Shown: positions 16,251-25,112 of the stretch, one piece after another | Position numbering within the stretch: the stretch's first letter is position 1 | How the letters are laid out: each line of letters opens with the position of its first letter | Source: Saprospiraceae bacterium | Lineage (GTDB): Bacteria > Bacteroidota > Bacteroidia > Chitinophagales > Saprospiraceae | Assembly: GCA_019634045.1 (NCBI GenBank) | Contig: JAHQWA010000278.1 | Span: forward strand, 1 to 38,361 | Reading direction: 5' to 3' | DNA length: 38,361 nt | The notes under the pieces: model-generated | What the model saw: the letters and a program-made list of their open reading frames with translations, nothing else | Told to the model about the DNA's origin: nothing | Databases searched by the model: none | Position numbers and translations under genes: made by a program

Positions 16251-17795
16251 ATGACAATTCGCAATAGAAATAGAGGGCTACTTCTACTGATGGTGTCCAG
16301 CATACTCTTGCTACTGGCATTACAGTTTACGTGGCTTAAGGATGCTTACCAAAAGCAAGAAGAATTACTTTCCGAGCAGGCCGACATATTGTTTGAAAAA
16401 ACGGTGCGTCAGCAACAGGACAGTTTAGCCAATAAGATATTTTTGGCCTCTATAGAGGCGCTGGATACTACAAAGCATGTTTCCGGCTATGCTAGAGAAA
16501 AGCGAATCACTGCTACCGCTAAATCAACCGGCTATATCGGATCTCCTAGGAGTATGTTTCGGATCGATACAGCGAGTGTTTCCACTTTAATCATCCGTAC
16601 CGATGATAGTTCGCAGATCGATTGGGAAGGAATTCCTGAACTTAAACATCAGCAATCTTTCGTAAGAGTGCAAACACCGACAATTCGTCCAGAGGGCGTG
16701 CCTGATTTTTTCAAGAATGTATTGCTTTCCTTCACCTTACAAGATACAGTTAGTCGTGATTTGCTGCATATTGGAAACGACACCCTTTCTGTAGATTTGC
16801 TTACAGTACAGTACAAAGAAAAATTGTTGGATTCCGAAATAGATGTCGACTTCATCATTAACCGGATAGAATCGCAAGAAGAACAAGACGCCAATCCTTC
16901 AATACTAACCACCTCCAAAATCGTAGCAGACTACCCCGAACAACGTTTATATTTTGCTGAGTTTGCCGACCCACGTTGGTACCTATTGCAAAAAATCACG
17001 CCCGATATCCTTTTATCTCTCCTATTGACCTTCCTCACGACTCTTTCTTTTGTCCTAGTTTTCCAAAACATGAAGAAACAACAACGCTTGACGATGCTCA
17101 AGAACGACTTAATCAGTAATATTACCCATGAACTGAAAACTCCTATTACTACAGTAGGTGTTGCTATAGAGGCCCTGAGTAACTTCAATGCCCTCCAAGA
17201 CCCAGAACGGACCAAAGAATACTTAGAGATATCTAGAAATGAATTAAAGCGACTCTCAATTCTCGTAGACAAAGTGCTGAAAACAGCTCTCTTTGGCGAA
17301 GAGGAAATGAAACTCAAACTGGAAAAGCTCGACTTACAACAGTTAATTGGCGATATTCTTGCCTCTATGAAACTACAGTTTGAGAAATTTGCTGCCCAGA
17401 TCAAATTCAATGTGGAAGGAAATTCATTTATCGTTAATGGAGATAGAATCCACCTCACCAGCGTGATCTATAATCTTCTCGATAATGCCCTGAAATACAG
17501 CACTCCTACCCCCAACCCATCTATCGCTGTCAACCTAGCACTTCAAAGAGATCAGCTTCAGTTGCAAGTAAGCGATAATGGCATGGGCATTCCTGCTGAA
17601 TTCAAAGACAAGATTTTTGAAAAATTCTTTAGAGTTCCTTCAGGAGATCAGCATGATATCAAAGGACATGGTCTAGGCCTCAATTACGTAGCTAACGTGA
17701 TTCGAAAACATGAAGGCAACATTGCCGTGGAAAGTGAAATTGGAAAAGGGAGCACTTTTACAATAAAACTACCAGCTGACGATGGAACAAGTTAA
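16251..17795 (+). CDS. RprX-like sensor histidine kinase
   Basis: A membrane histidine kinase. The N-terminal helix is GLLLLMVSSILLLLALQ, and a periplasmic domain of about 220 residues without a recognised fold follows. The second helix is ITPDILLSLLLTFLTTLSFV; then HisKA with H293 in SNITHELKTPITTV, and HATPase_c with N box YNLLDNALKYS, DNGMGIP, FEKFFRV and GHGLGLNYV. The sequence around HELKTPITTVGVAIEALSN is typical of Bacteroidota RprX-type kinases. It phosphorylates the regulator encoded in the overlapping downstream gene (14-base overlap). The frame is open to a TTG at 16242, but ATG 16251 (MTIRNRNRG) is the better start. It diverges from the GLPGLI gene across the three-box operator. 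Confidence 0.92.
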   Translation: MTIRNRNRGLLLLMVSSILLLLALQFTWLKDAYQKQEELLSEQADILFEKTVRQQQDSLANKIFLASIEALDTTKHVSGYAREKRITATAKSTGYIGSPRSMFRIDTASVSTLIIRTDDSSQIDWEGIPELKHQQSFVRVQTPTIRPEGVPDFFKNVLLSFTLQDTVSRDLLHIGNDTLSVDLLTVQYKEKLLDSEIDVDFIINRIESQEEQDANPSILTTSKIVADYPEQRLYFAEFADPRWYLLQKITPDILLSLLLTFLTTLSFVLVFQNMKKQQRLTMLKNDLISNITHELKTPITTVGVAIEALSNFNALQDPERTKEYLEISRNELKRLSILVDKVLKTALFGEEEMKLKLEKLDLQQLIGDILASMKLQFEKFAAQIKFNVEGNSFIVNGDRIHLTSVIYNLLDNALKYSTPTPNPSIAVNLALQRDQLQLQVSDNGMGIPAEFKDKIFEKFFRVPSGDQHDIKGHGLGLNYVANVIRKHEGNIAVESEIGKGSTFTIKLPADDGTS

Positions 17796-18474
17796 GGTAC
17801 TATATGTGGAAGATGAACCCTTCCTCGGCAAGATTGTCAAGGAAAGCCTGGAGAGTCGAAATTTCCTAGTCCAGATGGAAGAGAACGGAGGGACTGCCTT
17901 TCGAGCTTTTCAGCACTTCCAGCCAGACATCTGCGTCTTAGACGTTATGTTACCGGGCAAGGATGGATTTACCATTGGACAAGAAATTAGGTCTATTGAC
18001 GCGAACACTCCCATAATTTTTCTGACAGCCAGAAATCAAACGGAAGATGTATTGAAAGGTTTTAAAATTGGAGGTAACGATTACCTGAAAAAACCTTTCA
18101 GTATGGAGGAACTAATTGTTAGAATTAACAACCTCTTACAACTCTCACAAGGGCGTGTCCTACAAGCTTCGGCAGAAGAAGGAATTTCCTTGGGCATCTA
18201 TACCTTCTATCCTAATAAATACGAATTACGTCAAGAAAAGGAAGTCCGTCAACTTTCTCATCGGGAGACCGAATTACTGAAGATTTTGAGCAGTCACCAA
18301 AACATCCCCGTACAGCGAAAAGATATTCTCAATCAAGTCTGGGGAGACGACTCCTTCTTCAACTCTCGCAACCTAGATGTATACATAAAGAAACTCCGGG
18401 ATTATTTAAGTGCAGACAATAGCGTCCGCATTGTAACGTTAAAAGGTGTTGGGTATCACTTTGTTGTGGAATAA
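17782..18474 (+). CDS. RprY-like OmpR-family response regulator
   Basis: A 230-residue regulator. The REC domain is 1-120 (D11 acidic pocket, phospho-acceptor D54 in CVLDVMLPGKDG, T82, K104 in YLKKPF). The winged-helix DNA-binding domain is about 130-230 (LSHRETELLKILSSHQN..VQRKDILNQVWGDDSFFNSRNLDVYIKKLRDYL). The ending VTLKGVGYHF is the OmpR/PhoB wing. It overlaps the kinase gene by 14 bases, so translation is coupled. OmpR-type proteins bind pairs of direct repeats about 10-11 bp apart. The GGTTAA boxes upstream of the GLPGLI and barrel genes have this layout and are its likely sites; that link is inference. Confidence 0.93.
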   Translation: MEQVKVLYVEDEPFLGKIVKESLESRNFLVQMEENGGTAFRAFQHFQPDICVLDVMLPGKDGFTIGQEIRSIDANTPIIFLTARNQTEDVLKGFKIGGNDYLKKPFSMEELIVRINNLLQLSQGRVLQASAEEGISLGIYTFYPNKYELRQEKEVRQLSHRETELLKILSSHQNIPVQRKDILNQVWGDDSFFNSRNLDVYIKKLRDYLSADNSVRIVTLKGVGYHFVVE

Positions 18475-18498
18475 ACATGTTACTTTTATAAAACATGT
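18475..18498. other. Small inverted repeat after the response regulator
   Basis: acatgtt (18475-18481) and aacatgt (18492-18498) form a 7-bp stem immediately after the stop codon. No T tract follows, so it is at best a weak terminator or an RNA 3'-end structure. Confidence 0.35.
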
Positions 18499-18589
18499 AC
18501 AAGACTGAATGCCAAATAAATAAGGTTTTCACTATCTTTACATCGTGGTATCTTAATTTAAAGCCATTTCCAGTTAAATCCCGGAAGCA

Positions 18590-19018
18590 ATGAAATTTGT
18601 ACGACTAAGTTTTTTAATGTTCTTTGCATTTCTTGTCTGTAACAGTCTTTTGGCGCAAGAGCCAGTTTATAGTTTAGTAGAGGAAGCGCCTCGCTTCTTC
18701 AGTAAAAACTGCGAAACCCAGGGCAATGCTTTGGATAAACAACATTGCAGCAAGTTTGCCTTCAAAGACTACGTAAAAGCCAATCTTAAGTACCCAAGAG
18801 AAGCCCAAACTAAAGGCATCAAGGGTATCGTCCTCTTGGAAGTAGTGGTTGAAAAAGATGGTACTGTCGTTGTATCTCGTGTACTCAGAGATATTGGCGG
18901 AGGCTGTGCCGATGAAGCTGCTCGATTAGTAAAGGCAATGCCTAAATGGGTACCCGGAAAAAAAGGGGGCAAGATTGTACGGGTCAAAACTCCATTGACC
19001 GTAAAGTTTGATAGCTAA
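18590..19018 (+). CDS. Periplasmic TonB C-terminal domain protein
   Basis: A 142-residue secreted protein. The signal peptide is MKFVRLSFLMFFAFLVCNSLLAQ, followed by a EEAPRFFSKNCE segment. The TonB_C domain reads FKDYVKANLKYPREAQTKGIKGIVLLEVVVEKDGTV...MPKWVPGKKGGK and ends VKTPLTVKFDS (given in part). TonB_C domains contact outer-membrane receptors. This version lacks the membrane anchor and proline-rich spacer, so it is a free periplasmic partner rather than an energy transducer. It stands 115 bases after the response regulator on the same strand and could be its target or co-transcribed. A weak -7-like TATCTTTA precedes it. Confidence 0.85.
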   Translation: MKFVRLSFLMFFAFLVCNSLLAQEPVYSLVEEAPRFFSKNCETQGNALDKQHCSKFAFKDYVKANLKYPREAQTKGIKGIVLLEVVVEKDGTVVVSRVLRDIGGGCADEAARLVKAMPKWVPGKKGGKIVRVKTPLTVKFDS

Positions 19019-19033
19019 GAAGCAATAAACTAA

Positions 19034-19888
19034 TCAATTGGGTAGCCAAGACTGAACCATTTTAACGACTCCTGAAGGTTGTCTTGCCCAATTGAAGTGG
19101 TTGAGTTTAGGAATACCCGCCTCTTCGGGGCTAAGGTGATGATGATGTATAGGAGCTGAGGTGTGATACTTCTGATAAAGGTTCATCATGGCTTTTCTAG
19201 GAGCAAAATTATCTCCCTGGATAGATATAGCTAGAACAGGTATGTTGAGTTGTGATAATGCTTCTTCATAGTCAAAATCCGATCTTTCAACGATATACGA
19301 ACCAGTCCTAGCCTGTCGACTCCAGTCTCGCATCACCGTTTTTGCTTCCGTTCCACCAAACCCTACTTTCTTCCCTGGAAAATATCCTAGCCCACTACTG
19401 ATCAAGGCAGCCATTTGGGTTCCAAACAGGGTGGCGTAAGCCATAAAGCCCGGCCATCCTCGATAGTAAACGGAGCAGGAGGCGATCAAAATTATACCAT
19501 GAACTTGCTTTGGCAAATATCGTCCGAGATACAAGCTTCCTAATTGTCCTCCTAAACTATGTCCTAGTAAATAGATAGGGGTTGCGGGAAAGCGATTGAT
19601 AACAGCCTCTATAATTCCCTTGTAATCATATTCAATAATCTCCTTGTATCCAAAATCTGCTTTGGGGGGGCGGAGAGAAGAATGACCAATGCCTCGGTAG
19701 TCAGTCGTAAAAGCTATATGACCCTTAGCGGCTAGATGTTCTCCCAGATTTTTATAATAGGAACCGGCTACGCCCATCGCCGAGAGGCAAATAAAAACAG
19801 ATGAGTTCTCAGTACCGGCTTCTCCGAATTGCGTAATCTTTGTACTAGCTCCATCTTGAAGCTCTATGTCTATTAATTGGGTGTACAT
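19034..19888 (-). CDS. Alpha/beta hydrolase of the serine aminopeptidase-like type
   Basis: A 284-residue cytoplasmic hydrolase. Strand-turn FICLSAMGVAGSYYKNLGEHLAAKGH comes first, then TTDYRGIGHSS. The nucleophile elbow is LLGHSLGGQLGSLY with S111. The acid is probably in SIQGDNFAP, and the catalytic histidine in LNHFNWARQP. It has the general shape of uncharacterised Bacteroidota alpha/beta hydrolases; the substrate is unknown. Three bases separate it from the upstream 2TM gene, so the two are translated from one message. It is convergent with the TonB-C gene. Confidence 0.82.
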   Translation of the reverse strand: MYTQLIDIELQDGASTKITQFGEAGTENSSVFICLSAMGVAGSYYKNLGEHLAAKGHIAFTTDYRGIGHSSLRPPKADFGYKEIIEYDYKGIIEAVINRFPATPIYLLGHSLGGQLGSLYLGRYLPKQVHGIILIASCSVYYRGWPGFMAYATLFGTQMAALISSGLGYFPGKKVGFGGTEAKTVMRDWSRQARTGSYIVERSDFDYEEALSQLNIPVLAISIQGDNFAPRKAMMNLYQKYHTSAPIHHHHLSPEEAGIPKLNHFNWARQPSGVVKMVQSWLPN

Positions 19889-19891
19889 GTT

Positions 19892-20269
19892 CTACACTAG
19901 ATCATCATCATTCCAGTTGTCTCGTTTCACTTTGCGGACTTCCTTCAAATCTAGCTTTTCTTCTGGAGCATCACCTTCTCGCTTGCGCAAACGATGGAGT
20001 TCCTTTTCCATTTCCTGTTCTTCCCATTTTTGAGTGAGAATATCTGTACCAGGCAAACCAAAAACTGAAAAGTAATGAATGAGTAAGCCAACACCCCAAG
20101 GCAAGAGTGGAAAAAAGAACCACCACTCATTGGGTTCCCAAGGATCACGTGTAAGTACGTTCATGGCAAAGAAGAAAATACCTACAGATATGAATACGGT
20201 CAGGTGTGTAAAGAAACCTTTTTTTTCTTGAACCCTTTTCCGGGCCTGCTCATAAATGGGATCTTTCAT
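19892..20269 (-). CDS. 2TM domain-containing membrane protein
   Basis: A 125-residue protein. A short charged N-terminus (MKDPIYEQARKRVQEKKGF) precedes two membrane helices (THLTVFISVGIFFFAMNVL and WWFFFPLLPWGVGLLIHYF). The helices are joined by TRDPWEPNE, which carries the aromatic residues typical of the 2TM domain. A highly charged cytoplasmic tail follows (EEQEMEKELHRLRKRE...DDDLV). The domain also occurs in some Bacteroidota regulators; function is unknown. It is the first gene of a two-gene unit with the alpha/beta hydrolase. A TAAATTTG -7 box lies at 20319-20312. Confidence 0.8.
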   Translation of the reverse strand: MKDPIYEQARKRVQEKKGFFTHLTVFISVGIFFFAMNVLTRDPWEPNEWWFFFPLLPWGVGLLIHYFSVFGLPGTDILTQKWEEQEMEKELHRLRKREGDAPEEKLDLKEVRKVKRDNWNDDDLV

Positions 20270-20311
20270 GAGAGCAAAATTTAGGGGTTATCGTAATCGA
20301 AACCAATTTTT

Positions 20312-20319
20312 CAAATTTA
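20312..20319 (-). promoter_or_regulatory. Possible -7 box for the 2TM-hydrolase pair
   Basis: TAAATTTG on the minus strand matches TAnnTTTG, about 43 bases before the ATG of the 2TM gene. A convincing TTTG at -33 is absent. Confidence 0.4.
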
Positions 20320-20504
20320 GGTCTTTTTAAGAGTAAAACGATAGCATCCTGCAAAAATTTGATAGTCGCTTAACTTTACCCTATGTACAATAAAAAACAG
20401 GGTACTAGTGATTTGGTTGTTGTTTATTCCGTGAACTTTCCCCGATTTCAGGACAAGTTGGGTTGAGTTCCTTAACTTATGCCGAAAATCAGGATTGTCA
20501 TCTT

Positions 20505-21107
20505 ATGTTAGAAGCGTTTTTCGATCCCAATTTAATCGAAGCTGGTTGTGACGAAGCAGGGCGAGGTTGCCTAGCTGGCCCAGTATTTGCAGCAGCGGTG
20601 ATTCTTCCCAAGGACTTTGCGCATCCATTACTTAATGACTCCAAACAGCTCTCCGAGCGACAACGATACGAGGCTAGACAAATTGTCGAAGACAATGCTA
20701 CTGCATGGGCCGTAGGTCAGGTAGATCCACTTGAAATTGACAAAATCAATATCCTCAATGCCTCTTTTTTGGCCATGCATCGCGCTATTGATCAATTGTC
20801 AGTCCGACCAGAATTACTGCTGATAGATGGCAATCGGTTTAAACCTTACCAAGAAGTCCCGTTTGAATGTATCATTAAAGGAGATGGGAAGTATAGATCA
20901 ATAGCCGCTGCCTCCATTTTAGCCAAGACCTACCGGGACGATTACATGGTCAAAATAGCCCAGGATTTCCCTTTATACGATTGGCCTAAAAATAAGGGCT
21001 ACCCAACCAAGCACCATCGCGTTGCCATTCAAGAGCACGGCCCGTGCCTGCACCACCGAAAATCTTTCCGCCTACTTCCAGAAACGGTACAAGGCAAACT
21101 TTTTTAA
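20505..21107 (+). CDS. rnhB: Ribonuclease HII
   Basis: RNase HII cleaves RNA in RNA-DNA hybrids and single ribonucleotides in DNA. From ATG 20505 the 200-residue product starts [21 protein letters not shown], the family signature. Catalytic residues are D16, E17, D108 (LLLIDGN) and D127 (IKGDGKY); [14 protein letters not shown] follows. The ending [18 protein letters not shown] is typical. The open frame extends to a TTG at 20463, but start 20505 matches the normal family N-terminus. Length is normal. It is a single-gene unit followed by a small inverted repeat. Confidence 0.95.
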   Translation: MLEAFFDPNLIEAGCDEAGRGCLAGPVFAAAVILPKDFAHPLLNDSKQLSERQRYEARQIVEDNATAWAVGQVDPLEIDKINILNASFLAMHRAIDQLSVRPELLLIDGNRFKPYQEVPFECIIKGDGKYRSIAAASILAKTYRDDYMVKIAQDFPLYDWPKNKGYPTKHHRVAIQEHGPCLHHRKSFRLLPETVQGKLF

Positions 21108-21155
21108 ACCTAAACTAAGGCGGGTTTCCCGATGAGGTAAGATCGAACGAATATC

Positions 21156-21194
21156 AATAGGGAACAGCTCTAAAAGCTACAACTGCTCCCTATT
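21156..21194. terminator. Possible bidirectional terminator hairpin
   Basis: aataggga (21156-21163) pairs with tccctatt (21187-21194) between the convergent rnhB and T9SS-protein genes. There is no strong T tract on either side, so support rests on position and stem only. Confidence 0.4.
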
Positions 21195-21209
21195 AATAAT
21201 GGGAATCAA

Positions 21210-21884
21210 CTATTGTTTTTGAATTAGTTGAGCACCCAGAGTCTGGCGGTTTTGATCTATTAGGCGTAGCAGATATGTTCCTTTAGGTAAGGTCTGAATA
21301 TCCAACCACTCTCCACTTGCCAACTGGGTCTGATGTACATTTTGCCCGGTCATAGAAAAAACCTGTACTTGCTGTAAACCTGCTGCACTGGAAATCCGGA
21401 TACGGCCCTCTGTTGGGTTAGGAAAAACATCTACTTTCACTCCTTCAACTTCTTGTGTGCTATTGGGAGAAGCATTAAAATAGTAGGTTCCTTTCACAGA
21501 AATGTTCTCATCATCCTTATCAGTAATCGTTACCTCAACAATAGCCATTCCTTCATTATTTTCCGGATAGATATACACATTCATCGTGTTTTCTTCTCCT
21601 GCTGCCAGGTTAAACTCTGCAGTCTCAGTGGTAGTCAAATAGCAAGTATTCTTATCACAGACTGCCGTTGTCCAGCTCTCCGATAACATAATAATATTAC
21701 GTGTCCACACCAGGTCTTTGGCTACTTCGAATCCGTTTTTGATCGTACCTGAAGCAATGACTTCAGTTTTTGTGATATCAACGTCTTCAACGATAGCTGG
21801 ATTGGGGGTAATGCTGAGCTGGCCCAATAAAGCATAGGGCAGTACCAAAAGGGATGCAATAGTAAATAGTAGATTTTTTTTCAT
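21210..21884 (-). CDS. Secreted protein with T9SS type A sorting domain
   Basis: A 224-residue protein. The signal peptide is MKKNLLFTIASLLVLPYALLGQ, and a beta-sandwich-like body follows (LSITPNPAIVEDVDITKTEV...IASGTIKNGFEVAKDL). It contains cysteines in AVCDKNTCYLTT that could form a disulfide. A linker with STQEVEGVKVDVFPNPTEGRI leads into the Por-secretion C-terminal domain (VQVFSMTGQNVHQTQL, LPKGTYLLRL, QLIQKQ). The C-terminal domain directs export by the type IX system and usually cell-surface attachment. The body has no recognised enzymatic motif and may be adhesive or structural. It is transcribed alone and convergent with rnhB. Confidence 0.85.
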   Translation of the reverse strand: MKKNLLFTIASLLVLPYALLGQLSITPNPAIVEDVDITKTEVIASGTIKNGFEVAKDLVWTRNIIMLSESWTTAVCDKNTCYLTTTETAEFNLAAGEENTMNVYIYPENNEGMAIVEVTITDKDDENISVKGTYYFNASPNSTQEVEGVKVDVFPNPTEGRIRISSAAGLQQVQVFSMTGQNVHQTQLASGEWLDIQTLPKGTYLLRLIDQNRQTLGAQLIQKQ

Positions 21885-22267
21885 AGTCTTGTCAACTTAG
21901 TTTTTTTCAGAAGTTGTTCAAAGAAATAATTTTTGAGGAAAGAAGCTGTCGTATAGTAAGCAATTTAGCTACAAATGTACTTGATTTAGCGCTTCCATAC
22001 TACAAGAACTGTTTTGCCCCCATTGACTGCCGATGAGACCAAAGTATCGGATTTCATGGCAAGGCTCTTTCCCAGCCTGTCTGCCGGCGCTAGCCAAACA
22101 GCTTTCGAACCTAGAGCGTCTAAGGCGAAGAAAGGCTAATATCCTGGAGATTCAAGAAGCCAGGTTGCTGGCCAGGTGAATAGGTTTAAATCAGTTCTAT
22201 TACTTATTTAATACTAGTTTAATCTATAAAGTGTTACTTTGAAGCACTCATTAATACCCGCTCTGTC
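21885..22267. other. Divergent intergenic region, no paired promoter recognised
   Basis: This 383-base gap separates two divergently transcribed T9SS cargo genes. Upstream of the PhoD gene, TACTTTG lacks one T of the TAnnTTTG consensus. A gccag/ctggc mini-hairpin lies near 22160. Nothing else is supported. Confidence 0.35.
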
Positions 22268-24319
22268 ATGAAAAAGTCTCTTTGGGTCTTCACCCTAATG
22301 TGCTATACTTTGTTCCTTTCCAGTCAGGATCACTTGATTCATCACAATCGAAGCTTAGATTTTAGGAACCCTCCTTCCTTCAACCCGGATTGGGCTCCCT
22401 TCTTCCATGGTGTTGCCTCAGGAGACCCTCTAGCCGATCGAGTGATCATATGGACTCGTCTTACGCCTGAAGATATGGAAGCAGGCCCCTACGAGATCAG
22501 TTGGCGGATAGCTACGGACCCTCAATTGGAAAACTTAGTGCAGTCTGGTACAAGCCAAACGGATGCCACTAGGGATTACACCGTCAAAGTAGACGTTAGC
22601 GGCTTGTCTCCTGGTACGACTTATTACTATGGTTTTACGCACGAAGGAAAACATTCACTGACTGGGAGAACGCAAACCAGCCCTGGAAGTGAAAATGTTG
22701 AGCAATTGCGGTTTGGTGTCGTCTCTTGTAGCAATTATCAAGCAGGTTACTTCAATGCCTACCGGCACCTATCCCAACGAAATGACCTCGATGCTATCAT
22801 TCATCTAGGCGATTATATCTATGAATATGCAGACGGCTTTTACGGAAATGAGGGAATTATCAATGAACGACCTCTAGATCCTAGTCAAGAAATCATTACG
22901 CTGGAGGAATATCGAACTCGCTACTCAACCTATCGCTTGGACACCAATCTGATCAGAGCACACCAACAAGCTGCCTTTATCACCGTTTGGGATGACCACG
23001 AAACGGCCAATGACTCCTACAGAGATGGAGCACAGAATCATACGGAAGGAGCTGAAGGCAGTTGGGAAGATAGAAAAGCCGCTGGAAAACAAGCCTATTT
23101 TGAATGGATGCCCATACGGGAGCAGGAAAATCAAATCGTATATAGAACGATCCAGTATGGCGATTTAGTGGATCTCATTTTATTGGATACCCGATTGGAA
23201 GGTCGGCAAAAACAGTTGGATGATGTCACCTCCGAAGAAATAAGTGATGAAAACCGAACCATTCTAGGAGAGACTCAAAAACAATGGTTCCTAGATCAAT
23301 TATCCAACTCTACCGCTAAATGGAAAGTAGTAGGCCAACAAGTGGTGTTCTCGGAATTCAATGTTGGATGGACCAGTCTGGCGGACAACTCCTTAGGAGG
23401 ATATAATGCGGTGGAAAGTTTCTTTCTAGATATTTGGGATGGATACCCCACAGAACGGACGCAAATCCTGGATCATGTCAGGGATAACAATATTGACAAT
23501 GTAGTCATACTTACTGGGGACTTCCATTCCTCCTTTGCTTTTGATGTGGCTGACCACCCGATTGCTGTCACCCTCGAAGAAAACCCTCTTTTTGGGATGA
23601 TTCCCTTTCACAACCCAACTGACAATTATGATCAGGAAACTGGAGAAGGAGCAGTAGCGGTAGAGTTTGCTACTCCAAGCGTCACTTCCGCCAATTTTGA
23701 TGAAAATGGAGGTTTGACCCTAGCTACGATTCTGCAAGCTCAAATGAATAATGTTATTCAGCCCAATGCGGACCTTAACATAGGCAACCCTAATCCACAC
23801 ATGAAGTATGTAGACCTAATCAAACACGGCTATTTCCTATTGGACCTTAATGGCGAAAGAGCACAAGCAGATTGGTTTCATACCGACATTCTTGATTCAG
23901 GTGCCGCAGAAAGTTTTTCGAGTGCCTGGTTTACCAATGATCAAGATAATCACTTGACCCAAAGCCCTGAACCCAGTGATCCTAAGGCTGAGCAAAGCAC
24001 ACCAGCCCCACCTAATCCCCCGGGCATCGTAAATTCTGTGGAAGAAAATGCTCCTTTCCAGCAATTCGCCTTGCTAGGGCTTTACCCAAACCCAAGCACA
24101 GCATTTAGCTACCTACATTATTCTTTATCGGAAAAAGCACGAGTGAAAGTCCTATTATTAAACTCGAATGGCCAACAAGTCCGGGTTCTACAGGATACAC
24201 AAGTAAATAAGGGTATATACTCCCTGAAAGTAGATATGGAAGAGCTTTCAAAAGGGCTCTATCTCCTACAAATGAAAGTGGATAATCAAATTCAAAATGT
24301 CAAAATACTAAAACAGTAA
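22268..24319 (+). CDS. PhoD-family alkaline phosphatase with T9SS sorting domain
   Basis: A 683-residue secreted phosphatase/phosphodiesterase. A signal peptide comes first, then a PhoD N-terminal fibronectin-like domain (FFHGVASGDPLADRVIIWTRLTP...LSPGTTYYYGF). The metal-dependent PhoD domain has motifs FGVVSCSNYQAGYFNAY, IHLGDYIYEYADG, TVWDDHETANDSY and LTGDFHSSFAFDV. These motifs carry the calcium/iron ligands in characterised PhoD enzymes. Residues 600-683 form a T9SS C-terminal domain (LLGLYPNPSTAFSYLHYSL...LSKGLYLLQMKVDNQ...VKILKQ). It probably releases phosphate from organic esters at the cell surface. It is single and convergent with a lipoprotein gene seven bases away. Confidence 0.93.
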   Translation: MKKSLWVFTLMCYTLFLSSQDHLIHHNRSLDFRNPPSFNPDWAPFFHGVASGDPLADRVIIWTRLTPEDMEAGPYEISWRIATDPQLENLVQSGTSQTDATRDYTVKVDVSGLSPGTTYYYGFTHEGKHSLTGRTQTSPGSENVEQLRFGVVSCSNYQAGYFNAYRHLSQRNDLDAIIHLGDYIYEYADGFYGNEGIINERPLDPSQEIITLEEYRTRYSTYRLDTNLIRAHQQAAFITVWDDHETANDSYRDGAQNHTEGAEGSWEDRKAAGKQAYFEWMPIREQENQIVYRTIQYGDLVDLILLDTRLEGRQKQLDDVTSEEISDENRTILGETQKQWFLDQLSNSTAKWKVVGQQVVFSEFNVGWTSLADNSLGGYNAVESFFLDIWDGYPTERTQILDHVRDNNIDNVVILTGDFHSSFAFDVADHPIAVTLEENPLFGMIPFHNPTDNYDQETGEGAVAVEFATPSVTSANFDENGGLTLATILQAQMNNVIQPNADLNIGNPNPHMKYVDLIKHGYFLLDLNGERAQADWFHTDILDSGAAESFSSAWFTNDQDNHLTQSPEPSDPKAEQSTPAPPNPPGIVNSVEENAPFQQFALLGLYPNPSTAFSYLHYSLSEKARVKVLLLNSNGQQVRVLQDTQVNKGIYSLKVDMEELSKGLYLLQMKVDNQIQNVKILKQ

Positions 24320-24326
24320 GAAGCTG

Positions 24327-24755
24327 TTATTTAATTCGACGGAATAGCTGATTTCCTCCTGCATCATTAGCCCCCCCAACGATTTCCAAACTATCCTTCG
24401 TGCAACGGAGAATCCCGGTTTCTATACCGGGAGTATGCTCATGGTCCATCTTCGGCTCAAAAAGAAGAAAGTCCATCTGTTGTTTTACTACATATGTGTA
24501 GTTCTTAACCAACTTCTTATCATGAAAGACCTTCATAGTTCCATCAGATAAAAGTTCAATTTCCATCTCCATCCCTAAATCTTCCGGCTTTGTGATACTT
24601 TCACCTCCTCTCCTGACAAATCGGGTTTCTTCCCATTGCCAACGTCCATGCCACATTTCATTTCCTTTGCCGATGCCTCCCTTAGGAGGAGAACATTGGA
24701 TAAAACACAGACTCAAAAACAGACAAAACAAGACAACACCTTTATTCACTTGCAT
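24327..24755 (-). CDS. Small lipoprotein, lipocalin-like in pattern
   Basis: A 142-residue lipoprotein. The signal has lipobox LCFIQC (C21), followed by SPPKGGIGKGNEMWHGRWQWEETRF. The beta-rich body has a GMEMEIELLSDGTMKVFHDKKLVKNYTY block, and ends LRCTKDSLEIVGGANDAGGNQLFRRIK (in part). The W.W.....GR start plus repeated beta strands and a terminal D..E/N.Y.R-like ending resemble lipocalin-like Bacteroidota proteins that bind small molecules or simply stabilise the envelope. No family is named with certainty. It is convergent with the PhoD gene, with a 7-base gap. Confidence 0.65.
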   Translation of the reverse strand: MQVNKGVVLFCLFLSLCFIQCSPPKGGIGKGNEMWHGRWQWEETRFVRRGGESITKPEDLGMEMEIELLSDGTMKVFHDKKLVKNYTYVVKQQMDFLLFEPKMDHEHTPGIETGILRCTKDSLEIVGGANDAGGNQLFRRIK

Positions 24756-25003
24756 ACTTAATCAATTTGGTCCCTGTGAATCACTAGAAGCCATCTCGAA
24801 AACATCCTTTGCGCTGCAAAAGGACCTTTTGAAGACATATTTCGTTACAAAAAGCGTCGCGTAGCTATGGCTATCCGGCCTGGCGGGCCCGACAGGTGCT
24901 CCGTTTTTGCGTCTCATCTGGCTTCAAAATTTCTCTTTTCCAATATCAAAAATCTTTTTGAGATGGTTTCTAGCAAGTTAGAGATAAAATTAGACCTAAG
25001 ACT
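24756..25003. other. Intergenic stretch with a GC-rich patch
   Basis: Upstream of the lipoprotein gene. It contains a GC-rich patch at about 24880-24905 (ggcctggcgggcccgacagg) in otherwise AT-rich sequence. Short frames here look non-coding. A related but weaker patch (cctgtctgccggc) lies in the 21885-22267 gap. Confidence 0.3.
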
Positions 25004-25030
25004 AAAAAAGAGGCTTGGAATCCAAGCCTC
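25004..25030 (-). terminator. Intrinsic terminator of the outer-membrane barrel gene
   Basis: gaggcttgg (25010-25018) and ccaagcctc (25022-25030) form a perfect 9-bp stem. On the minus strand it is followed by TTTTTT (25009-25004). It lies about 80 bases past the stop of the barrel protein gene. Confidence 0.88.
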
Positions 25031-25112
25031 CTGTATACAACTAATTACTCATTATTAATTCCTTACTATCGGCCGCCTCACGGAATCTTCTTTGTGAAAG
25101 CAAAAAACAATT

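Noticed and set aside
15380-16303. Longer 307-codon version of the GLPGLI gene
   Set aside because: The extra 60 residues precede the signal peptide and overlap the divergent kinase and operator.
21885-25003. Related GC-rich patches near 22080 and 24885 as a repeat family
   Set aside because: Similarity is limited to about a dozen bases; not enough to claim a repeat.
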